Assembly: GCA_963724065.1 (NCBI GenBank)
Contig: CAVRTB010000006.1
Span: forward strand, 186,001-250,000
Direction of reading: 5' to 3'
From: DASRIA01 sp963724065
GTDB taxonomy: Bacteria > Actinomycetota > Thermoleophilia > Solirubrobacterales > JBBDJG01
DNA length: 64,000 bases
Part shown: piece after piece, positions 25,615-32,830 of the stretch
Position numbering within the stretch: position 1 is the stretch's first letter
Layout of the letters: the number at the start of each line of letters is the position of its first letter
Notes under the pieces: generated by a model
Told to the model about the DNA's origin: nothing
What the model saw: only the letters and a program-made list of their open reading frames with translations
The model's database searches: none
Program-made: the position numbers and the translations under genes

Positions 25615-27687
25615 ATGACGCCCTCCGCCACCACACAGACAGACTTCGATCAGCTCGCGATCAACACGATCCGCACGCTTTCGATCGACGCGATCCAGGC
25701 CGCGGGCTCGGGGCACCCGGGAACGCCGATGGCGATGGCGCCTGTCGCTTACGAGCTTTGGCAGCGGTTCCTGCGTTTCGACCCGGACGACCCGATCTGG
25801 CCCGGTCGCGACCGCTTCGTGCTGTCGGCGGGCCACGCGTCGATGCTGCTCTACTCGCTGCTCCACCTCGCGCGCGTGCAGGCGGTCGACCCGGACTACG
25901 AGACGCTGGGCGAGCTCTCTGTGCGGCTCGACGACATCAAGCACTTCCGCCAGCTCGACTCGCGCGCGGCCGGCCATCCCGAGTACCGATGGACCTCGGG
26001 CGTCGAGGCCACGACGGGCCCGCTCGGCCAGGGCGTGGCGACGTCGGTCGGGATGGCGATCGCGGCCGAGTGGCTTGCCGCACGCTTCAACCGGCCCGGC
26101 TTCGAGATGTTCGGCTACGACGTCTTCGTGATCGCGGGCGACGGGGACCTGATGGAGGGCGTCTCCTACGAAGCCGCTTCGATCGCGGGCCACCAGCGCC
26201 TGGCGAACCTATGCTGGATCTACGACAACAACCACATCTCGATCGACGGCGACACCGCGCTCACCTTCAGCGAGGACGTCGCCACGCGGTTCATCGGCCA
26301 GGGCTGGAACGTGCTGCGCGTCGGCGACGCGAACGACCTCGAGCTGCTGCACCGGGCTTTCGACGGGTTCCGGGCCGAGCAGCGGCGCCCGACGCTGATC
26401 ATCGTCGACAGTCACATCGGCTACGGGGCACCCGGCGTGCAGGACACGGCGGCGGCGCACGGGGAGCCCCTCGGCGAGCAGGAGGTCCGCCTCGCAAAGC
26501 GCAGCTACGCGTGGCCCGAGGACGCGCAGTTCCTGATTCCCGACGGCGTCGTCGAGCACTTCGCGGCGGGCGTCGGCGCGCGCGGACGGGCACTGCACGC
26601 GGAGTGGGAGCGGATGCTGGAGGCCTACCGTGGCGAGCACCCCGAGCTTGCGGGCGAGCTCGAGCGCATGCAGCGGCGCGAACTGCCCGAGGGCTGGGAC
26701 AGTGGCCTGCCCGAGTTCCCGGCCGACGCGAAGGGGGTCGCGACGCGCAAGGCGTCGGGCGCGGCGCTGAACACGATCGCGCGCAACGTGCCGTGGGTCG
26801 TGGGCGGCGCGGCCGACCTGAGGGGCTCGACGAGCGTCGGCCTCGACTTCGACGGCGCGGGTGCGTTCTCGCCGGAGGACCGCGCGGGGCGCTACCTCTA
26901 TTTCGGCGTGCGCGAGCACGGCATGGGCTGCGTGGTGAACGGCCTGTCGCTCTCGAAGCTGCGGCCCTACGGCTCCACGTACCTGGTCTTCTCCGACTAC
27001 GCGCGCGAGCCGATCCGCCTCAGCTCCCTGATGGAGATTCCGGCGGTCTGGATCTTCACGCACGACTCGATCGGGCTGGGGGAGGACGGGCCGACCCATC
27101 AACCCGTCGAGCAACTCGCGTCGCTGCGAGCGATACCCGGCCTCGTCACGATCCGTCCGTGCGACGCGAACGAGGCGGTCGAGGCTTGGCGCGTCCTGAT
27201 GGGGTTCCACCACTCGCCGGTCGCGCTCGTGCTCACCCGCCAGGCCGTCCCGACGCTCGACCGCTCCCGCTATGCCCCGGCCGCCGGCCTCGAACGGGGT
27301 GCCTACGTGCTCGCCGACGCTGACGGCGGCGACCCGGATCTGATCCTGATGGCGAGCGGCAGCGAGGTGCAGCTCTGCGTCGGCGCGTTCGAGCAGCTCA
27401 CCTCCGAGGGTGCGAAGGTGCGCGTCGTGAGCATGCCGTCGTGGGAGCTGTTCGATCAGCAGCCGCAGGAATACCGCGACAGCGTGCTGCCGCCGGCCGT
27501 GCGGGCCAGGGTCAGCGTCGAGCAGGGCTCGACGCTCGGCTGGGATCGCTTCGTCGGGCCGGACGGCGCGACCATCGGGATGCACACCTTCGGCGCGTCC
27601 GCGCCGCTCAAGGACGTCCAGCAGAAGTTCGGATTCACGCCCGACGGCGTCGTCGAGGCCGGCCGCAGGCAGTTGAGCGCGAGCTAG
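25615..27687 (+). CDS. tkt: Transketolase
   Basis: Thiamine-diphosphate enzyme of the non-oxidative pentose-phosphate pathway, 690 residues, full length. The N-terminal domain has AAGSGHPGTPMAMAPVAYEL and the ThDP/Mg motif GDGDLMEG followed by NLCWIYDNN. The middle domain has the catalytic Glu in FFGVREHGMG-like YFGVREHGMG. DSIGLGEDGPTHQPVEQLAS then LRAIPG is present, and a normal C-terminal domain follows. It heads the tkt-gnd-pgl operon, 17 bp before gnd. Confidence 0.96.
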   Translation: MTPSATTQTDFDQLAINTIRTLSIDAIQAAGSGHPGTPMAMAPVAYELWQRFLRFDPDDPIWPGRDRFVLSAGHASMLLYSLLHLARVQAVDPDYETLGELSVRLDDIKHFRQLDSRAAGHPEYRWTSGVEATTGPLGQGVATSVGMAIAAEWLAARFNRPGFEMFGYDVFVIAGDGDLMEGVSYEAASIAGHQRLANLCWIYDNNHISIDGDTALTFSEDVATRFIGQGWNVLRVGDANDLELLHRAFDGFRAEQRRPTLIIVDSHIGYGAPGVQDTAAAHGEPLGEQEVRLAKRSYAWPEDAQFLIPDGVVEHFAAGVGARGRALHAEWERMLEAYRGEHPELAGELERMQRRELPEGWDSGLPEFPADAKGVATRKASGAALNTIARNVPWVVGGAADLRGSTSVGLDFDGAGAFSPEDRAGRYLYFGVREHGMGCVVNGLSLSKLRPYGSTYLVFSDYAREPIRLSSLMEIPAVWIFTHDSIGLGEDGPTHQPVEQLASLRAIPGLVTIRPCDANEAVEAWRVLMGFHHSPVALVLTRQAVPTLDRSRYAPAAGLERGAYVLADADGGDPDLILMASGSEVQLCVGAFEQLTSEGAKVRVVSMPSWELFDQQPQEYRDSVLPPAVRARVSVEQGSTLGWDRFVGPDGATIGMHTFGASAPLKDVQQKFGFTPDGVVEAGRRQLSAS

Positions 27688-27704
27688 ATCTAGGGGGAGG
27701 CGTC

Positions 27705-28745
27705 ATGCAACTCGGGATGGTGGGGCTGGGCAGGATGGGCGCGAACATCGTGCGGCGCCTGATGCGCGACGGCCACGAGTGCGTCGTCTACGACGTGAAC
27801 GCGCAGGCTGTCGCGGACCTCGCCGAGGAGGGCGCGGTCGCGGCCGGCTCCCTGGAGGATCTGGTCGCCAAGCTCGCCCCGCCGCGCGCGACGTGGGTCA
27901 TGGTGCCGGCCGCCTTCGCGGGTGAGACGGCGGAACAGGTCGCCGCGCACATGGAGCGAGGCGACACCGTGATCGATGGCGGCAACAGCTACTACCGCGA
28001 CGACATCGAGCGCGCGGCGGCGCTCGCGCCGCGGGGCATCCACCACGTCGACATCGGCACGAGCGGCGGCGTGTTCGGGCTCGAGCGGGGCTACTGCCTG
28101 ATGATCGGGGGCGAGCGCGAGCCCGTCGAGCGCCTCGACCCGATCTTCCGCACGCTCGCGCCGGGCGCCGGCGCCGCGCCGCGCACACCGGGGCACGAGG
28201 GCGAGCCCTCGGCGGCCGAGCGCGGTTACCTCCACTGCGGGCCGCCCGGGGCGGGCCACTTCGTGAAGATGGTCCACAACGGGATCGAGTACGGGATCAT
28301 GGCCGCGTACGCCGAGGGCTTCAACGTCCTGCATCATGCGAACGTCGGCAAGGACGACGGTCGCTCCGACGACGCCGAGACCGCGCCGCTGCGCGACCCC
28401 CAGTACTACCGCTACGACTTCGACGTCGCCGCTGTCGCGGAGGTCTGGCGCCGCGGCAGCGTGGTGGCGTCGTGGCTGCTCGACCTGACCGCCGCCGCGC
28501 TCGCGGAGTCGCCCGGCCTCGAGGACTTCGCCGGGAGGGTCTCGGACTCGGGCGAGGGCCGCTGGACGGTCGCGGCGGCCGTCGACGAGGGTGTTCCCGC
28601 GCATGTCCTCACCGCGGCCCTGTTCGAGCGCTTCAGCTCGCGCGGCGAGGCCGACTTCGGGGACAGGCTCCTGTCGGCGATGCGCAAGCAGTTCGGCGGC
28701 CACGCGGAGCAGCCCGCCGGTGAGGCGAACTCTAGTCCTCGATGA
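27705..28745 (+). CDS. gnd: 6-phosphogluconate dehydrogenase, short decarboxylating type
   Basis: Oxidatively decarboxylates 6-phosphogluconate to ribulose-5-phosphate. At 346 residues it belongs to the short (GntZ/YqeC-like) class rather than the 470-residue form. The motifs are GLGRMGANIVRRLMRDGHE, VIDGGNSYYRDD, the substrate motif DIGTSGGVFGLERGYCLMIG and HFVKMVHNGIEYGIM with the catalytic Lys. ATG 27705 follows GGGGGAGG. Its 3' end overlaps pgl by 26 bp. Confidence 0.95.
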   Translation: MQLGMVGLGRMGANIVRRLMRDGHECVVYDVNAQAVADLAEEGAVAAGSLEDLVAKLAPPRATWVMVPAAFAGETAEQVAAHMERGDTVIDGGNSYYRDDIERAAALAPRGIHHVDIGTSGGVFGLERGYCLMIGGEREPVERLDPIFRTLAPGAGAAPRTPGHEGEPSAAERGYLHCGPPGAGHFVKMVHNGIEYGIMAAYAEGFNVLHHANVGKDDGRSDDAETAPLRDPQYYRYDFDVAAVAEVWRRGSVVASWLLDLTAAALAESPGLEDFAGRVSDSGEGRWTVAAAVDEGVPAHVLTAALFERFSSRGEADFGDRLLSAMRKQFGGHAEQPAGEANSSPR

Positions 28746-29412
28746 TCCCGCGGCCGCTGCCGCCGAGCGGATCGCGGCCGCCGCATCCGCCGGCGGCCAC
28801 GTCGCGCTCGCCGGCGGCTCCACGCCGCGTGCTGCCTACGAGCGCCTTGCCGGCATGGCGGTGGATTGGTCGCGTTGCACGCTCTGGTTCGGCGACGAGC
28901 GATGTGTGCCGCCGCAGGACGAGCGCTCCAACTACGGGATGGTCCGCGCCGCGCTGCTCGACCGGCTCGACGGTCGTGGGCCGGCCGTGCGCCGCATGGC
29001 GGGCGAGATGGGACCGGATCTGGGTACCGAGGCCTATGCGCGTGACCTGCGCGCGCAGTTCGGCGCCGGCCCGCCGCGGCTCGATCTCGTGCTGCTCGGC
29101 ATCGGACCCGACGCGCATTGCGCGTCGCTGTTCCCGGGGCAGCCCGCGCTGGACGAGCGCGAGCGCCCGGTGATCGGCGTCGAACGCGCCGGCCTCGAGC
29201 CCTTCGTCGCTCGCATCACGCTGACGCTCCCGGCGTTGAACTCCGCGCGCGAGGTCGTCTTCCTCGTGGCGGGAGCGGACAAGGCCGCGGCCGCCGCCCG
29301 CGCGTTCGGGCAGAAGGCCGACCGCGCGGCGCCCGCCAGCCTCGTGTCGCCGGTGTCCGGATCGCTCACCGTGCTGCTCGACCGTGAGGCCGCGGCCGAG
29401 GTGCGGCTGTGA
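28720..29412 (+). CDS. pgl: 6-phosphogluconolactonase
   Basis: Hydrolyses 6-phosphogluconolactone, linking Zwf and Gnd. It has 230 residues from GTG 28720, which lies inside the end of gnd. VALAGGSTPRAAYERLA, WFGDERCVPPQDERSNYGM, VLLGIGPDAHCASLFPG and RITLTLPALNSAREVVFLV match the SOL/DevB family; the usual GxGPDGHxASLFP has Ala-His-Cys in place of Gly-His-Thr/Ile, a small deviation. It is last in the tkt-gnd-pgl unit and is followed by a strong hairpin. Confidence 0.9.
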   Translation: MRRTLVLDDPAAAAAERIAAAASAGGHVALAGGSTPRAAYERLAGMAVDWSRCTLWFGDERCVPPQDERSNYGMVRAALLDRLDGRGPAVRRMAGEMGPDLGTEAYARDLRAQFGAGPPRLDLVLLGIGPDAHCASLFPGQPALDERERPVIGVERAGLEPFVARITLTLPALNSAREVVFLVAGADKAAAAARAFGQKADRAAPASLVSPVSGSLTVLLDREAAAEVRL

Positions 29413-29564
29413 CGAGGTAACTGGTTGCCGAGCGGCGGGACCCGGAAGGCGGCCTCGACCGCCGGGTGATCGAGCAGCTCGTCGGGTCCAGACGATGCGC
29501 ACGAAGGGCACCATGGACCTCCTCGCGGCGAAGCTCTTCACCGGCTCAGAGGTCGTCGGCGCGC

Positions 29565-29590
29565 GGGGGCCCGCGGACGGGCGGGCCCCC
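29565..29590. terminator. Strong GC hairpin between convergent pgl and thiolase
   Basis: GGGGGCCCGC (29565-29574) and GCGGGCCCCC (29581-29590) form a perfect 10-bp stem with a 6-nt loop, in the 192-bp gap between pgl and the convergent thiolase gene. There is no T-tract on either side. It probably terminates or stabilises transcripts from both sides. The rest of the gap (29413-29564) holds nothing I recognise. Confidence 0.55.
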
Positions 29591-29604
29591 GGCGCCGGCC
29601 GCGG

Positions 29605-30765
29605 CTAGCTCAGGCGCTCGACCAGCATCGCCTCGCCCTGACCGCCCGCGACGCACATCGTCTCGAGGCCGATCGAGGCATCGAGCGTTTCGAGGTCGTT
29701 GAGCAGGGTGGTCATGATGCGCACGCCGGTCATGCCGAACGGGTGACCGAGCGCGATCGCGCCGCCGTGGGGGTTGAGCTTGTCGTAGTCGAAGCCCACC
29801 TCCTCGGCGATCGGGATCACCTGCGCCGCGAACGCCTCGTTCAGCTCGTAGACGTCAACGTCGCCGATGCTCATGCCGGCGCGGGCGAGCGCCTTCTTCA
29901 CGGCGCCGATCGGCGCGACGCCCATGTACTCGGGCTCGAGGCCCCAGGTCGCCGCGGTGATGATGCGCGCACGTGGCGTGAGGCCCAGCTCCCGCGCCCG
30001 CGCGTCGCTCATCACGATCGCCGCGGCGGCACCGTCGTTGAGCGGGCACGAGTTGCCGGCCGTGACCGTGCCGCCCGCTCTGAACGCCGGCTCGAGCGCG
30101 GCGAGCTTCGCGAGCGTCGACGAGGGCCGTGGGCCGTCGTCGGCGCTCACCTCATTCCCGTCGACCAGGACGGGGACGATCTCCCGATCGAAGAACCCGG
30201 CCTGCGCGGCGGCCACCGCCCGCTCCTGTGAGCGCTGCGCGTACTCGTCCTGATGCTCGCGCGACACGCCGTAGCGCTCCGCGACGTTCTCGGCCGTGAG
30301 ACCCATCGAGATGAACGCGTCCGGCCGGCCGTTGTCGCCCTTCAGGTGCTCGTGCTGGTCTTCCGGGTTGGCCGCCTCCTGCGAGCCGTTGTAGCGCGAG
30401 ACGAACTCGACGCCCGCGGCGACGTACGTGTCGCCCTGTCCGGCGGCGATGTTGTTGGCCGCGGCGCGGATCGCGTCGAGGCCCGAGGAGCAGTAGCGCG
30501 AGATCGTCGAGCCGGTGGTCTCGTTGCCGAGCCTGTCGCTCAGCAACACCGCGATGCGGGCGATGTTGTTGGCCTGGAGGCCCTGAGGCTGACCGCACCC
30601 CGCGATCACCTCTTCGACTGTTGCCGGGTCGACATCAGGGTTGCGATCGAGGATCCGGTCGATGACGTGCGCAAGGGTCTCGTCCGGCCGCAGTGAGGCC
30701 AGCGAGCCCTTGAAGGCACGCCCGATCGGAGTCCGAACCGCGTCGACGATGACGGCTTCGGGCAT
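29605..30765 (-). CDS. Acetyl-CoA C-acyltransferase (thiolase)
   Basis: Thiolytic or biosynthetic beta-ketoacyl-CoA thiolase, 386 residues from ATG 30765 (AAGGAAG upstream). AVRTPIGRAFKGSLA is the N-terminal signature; the nucleophilic Cys is in RYCSSGLDAI; NEAFAAQVIP, the GGAIALGHPFGMTGVR site and the C-terminal CVAGGQGEAML with the second catalytic Cys are present. FadA-type degradation is likelier than PHB synthesis, given the lipid context, but this is inference. The leader carries a tandem 22-bp repeat. Confidence 0.95.
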   Translation of the reverse strand: MPEAVIVDAVRTPIGRAFKGSLASLRPDETLAHVIDRILDRNPDVDPATVEEVIAGCGQPQGLQANNIARIAVLLSDRLGNETTGSTISRYCSSGLDAIRAAANNIAAGQGDTYVAAGVEFVSRYNGSQEAANPEDQHEHLKGDNGRPDAFISMGLTAENVAERYGVSREHQDEYAQRSQERAVAAAQAGFFDREIVPVLVDGNEVSADDGPRPSSTLAKLAALEPAFRAGGTVTAGNSCPLNDGAAAAIVMSDARARELGLTPRARIITAATWGLEPEYMGVAPIGAVKKALARAGMSIGDVDVYELNEAFAAQVIPIAEEVGFDYDKLNPHGGAIALGHPFGMTGVRIMTTLLNDLETLDASIGLETMCVAGGQGEAMLVERLS

Positions 30766-30787
30766 GGCGAACTTCCTTTCGATGACG

Positions 30788-30843
30788 CCCGGCGGTCGCA
30801 CACCACGGGCAGGTTTATTCCCCCGGCGGTCGCACACCACGGG
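30788..30843. repeat. Perfect 22-bp tandem repeat in the thiolase leader
   Basis: CCCGGCGGTCGCACACCACG plus GG occurs at 30788-30809 and again, identical, at 30822-30843, a 34-nt period separated by 12 bp of AT-richer sequence. The repeats lie 23 to 78 bp upstream of the thiolase ATG and between it and the divergent monooxygenase gene. The ends CCCG/CGGG are symmetrical. They could be paired operator sites or a recent duplication. Confidence 0.65.
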
Positions 30844-30931
30844 GCCTGTATATGAGTCCAGCATAGTGGAGCGGTGCGACGCGGGCCGGTAATGGACCGA
30901 CTCTCGATAGCTGTCCCGTAAGCTGCGCGGC

Positions 30932-32416
30932 GTGGGCTTGGGAGAGCACAACGGCGATTTCCGCGCCACGCGGTCCAGGTCGATCGCCGTGGTCGGCGCG
31001 GGATTCGGCGGCGTCGGCGCAGCCGTGCTGCTGAGCCGCGCCGGCTACCAGGACGTCACGGTGTTCGAGCGCGGCGAGCGCATCGGCGGAGTGTGGCACC
31101 ACAACACCTATCCCGGCGCCGCGTGCGACGTCCCGTCGCACCTCTACGAGTTCTCCTTCGATCCCAACCCGCGCTGGTCGCGCCGCTATGCGCCGCAGGC
31201 GGAGATCCAGGCGTACCTCGAGGGCGTCGCGCGCCGCCACGGAGTGGCCGACCGGATCAGGACGGGGACCGAGGTGCAGAGCGCGCGCTGGGACGCCCAG
31301 CGAGGCAGGTGGGTGCTCGAGACCGGTGCCGGCGCCCACGAGGCGGACGTGCTGATCACCGCGTGCGGGCAGCTCTCGGTTCCGGCCGTGCCGCCGATCC
31401 CGGGCCTCGAGAGCTTCGCCGGCCCCGCGTTCCACACCGCGCGATGGCGCCATGACGTAGATCTCACGGGCAAGCGCGTCGCGATCGTGGGAACGGGTTG
31501 CAGCGCGATCCAGGTCCTGCCGGCGATCCAGCCGCTCGTGGAGCGGGTCGACGTCTACCAGCGCTCGCCGGGATGGACGATCCCGAAGATGGACTTCGAG
31601 TACTCGGAGCGCGCGAAGCGCCTGCTCGAGCGCTTCCCCGCGCTCCAGCGACTCGACCGCGCGGCGATCTTCGCCTTCATGGAGCTGGGCGCGGCCGGCA
31701 TGACGCGCCACCGCTGGCTGCTGCGGCCCTTCCGCGCGGTGGCCCGCCGCCAGATCACCAAGGCGATCGCCGACCCCGAGCTACGGCGCAAGGTGACGCC
31801 GCCGGACGAGATCGGCTGCAAGCGGCTGATGCTCACCGACGAGTGGTATCCGGCGCTCACCAAGCCGAATGTCGAGCTCGTTACCGACCGGATCACCGAG
31901 GTGACGCCGACCGGCGTGCGCACCGCGGACGGCACCGAGCGGGGCGCGGACGTGCTGGTGTTCGGAACTGGCTTCAAGACGCACGGTTTCGTCGCGCCGA
32001 TGGAGATCGCCGGAGCGGGCGGACGCACGCTGGCGCAGGAGTGGAGCGACGTGGCAAGCGCCTATCTCGGCCTCACCGTCCCGGGCTTCCCGAACATGTT
32101 CCTGCTGTACGGGCCCAACACGAACGGCGGCACCGGGTCCGTGATCGGCACGATCGAGGCGGGAGTCGCCCACGTGATCGCGGCTCTGCACGCGCTGGAG
32201 CGCGCGGATGCGCGGCAGATCGAGGTCCGTCGCCGCGCCGCCGACGACTTCCAGCGCGAACTGCGCGCGGCGCTCGCCGGCACGGTCTGGCACGACGGCT
32301 GCACGAACTGGTACGTCGACGAGCACGGCAACGACCCGAACCAGTGGCCGTGGCTGTGGACCACCTACCGCCGTCGCACCGCGCGCGTCGAGCCCGCGGC
32401 GTACGACCTGGCATAA
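30932..32416 (+). CDS. Flavin monooxygenase, Baeyer-Villiger/cyclohexanone-type
   Basis: FAD- and NADPH-dependent oxygenase, 494 residues. The FAD site is VVGAGFGGVGAAVLL near residue 20. The Baeyer-Villiger fingerprint FxGxxxHTxxW is seen as FAGPAFHTARW near residue 165, directly followed by the NADPH site VAIVGTGCSAIQVLPAI. GTGFKTHGFVAPM and YGPNTNGGTGS are further family marks. The start is GTG at 30932. It is divergent from the thiolase and followed by a VOC gene after 30 bp. Ketone substrates are likely but unspecified. Confidence 0.9.
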   Translation: MGLGEHNGDFRATRSRSIAVVGAGFGGVGAAVLLSRAGYQDVTVFERGERIGGVWHHNTYPGAACDVPSHLYEFSFDPNPRWSRRYAPQAEIQAYLEGVARRHGVADRIRTGTEVQSARWDAQRGRWVLETGAGAHEADVLITACGQLSVPAVPPIPGLESFAGPAFHTARWRHDVDLTGKRVAIVGTGCSAIQVLPAIQPLVERVDVYQRSPGWTIPKMDFEYSERAKRLLERFPALQRLDRAAIFAFMELGAAGMTRHRWLLRPFRAVARRQITKAIADPELRRKVTPPDEIGCKRLMLTDEWYPALTKPNVELVTDRITEVTPTGVRTADGTERGADVLVFGTGFKTHGFVAPMEIAGAGGRTLAQEWSDVASAYLGLTVPGFPNMFLLYGPNTNGGTGSVIGTIEAGVAHVIAALHALERADARQIEVRRRAADDFQRELRAALAGTVWHDGCTNWYVDEHGNDPNQWPWLWTTYRRRTARVEPAAYDLA

Positions 32417-32446
32417 ACAGCTCTGAAATCCGCAAAGGAGAGACTC

Positions 32447-32806
32447 ATGATCAGCAAGCTCGACTTCGTCGGAATCCCGTCACAGGACTCGGAGCGCTCA
32501 CGCAGCTTCTACGTCGACACGCTCGGCCTGCGACCCGATCACAAGGGACGCTTCGAGTTCTGGGCGGGGGAGACGTGCTTCGGCATCTGGGAGCCGGAGA
32601 AGTTCGGCATGGAGTTCGCGCCCCAGAAGAACGCCCACCCTGCCCTGCACGTCGACGACGTCGCGGCGGCGCGCACCGAGCTCGAGGGAAAGGGCGTCGA
32701 GTTCGGCGGCGACATCCTGGACACGGGCGTCTGTCGCATGGCGTTCTTCACGGACCCGGACGGCAACGATCTCATGCTGCACAGCCGGTACGTGCCCTAC
32801 GAGTAG
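32447..32806 (+). CDS. VOC/glyoxalase-like protein
   Basis: A 119-residue vicinal-oxygen-chelate fold protein with one beta-alpha-beta-beta-beta repeat at each end (KLDFVGIPSQDSERSRSFYV at the N-terminus, FFTDPDGNDLMLHSRY at the C-terminus). The metal ligand pattern is partial, so it may be an enzyme, a resistance-type binding protein or a carrier. ATG 32447 has AAAGGAGAG upstream. It probably shares a transcript with the monooxygenase. Confidence 0.88.
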   Translation: MISKLDFVGIPSQDSERSRSFYVDTLGLRPDHKGRFEFWAGETCFGIWEPEKFGMEFAPQKNAHPALHVDDVAAARTELEGKGVEFGGDILDTGVCRMAFFTDPDGNDLMLHSRYVPYE

Positions 32807-32830
32807 CGCTGCGCCGGTTGCCTGCGGACG

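Noticed and set aside
29413..29564. Possible small gene between pgl and thiolase
   Set aside because: Short frames are present, but none has a ribosome site, a family match or a consistent codon pattern; the strong hairpin explains part of the gap.
30788..30843. CRISPR-like repeat
   Set aside because: Only two copies with a 12-bp spacer; no cas genes anywhere in the window.
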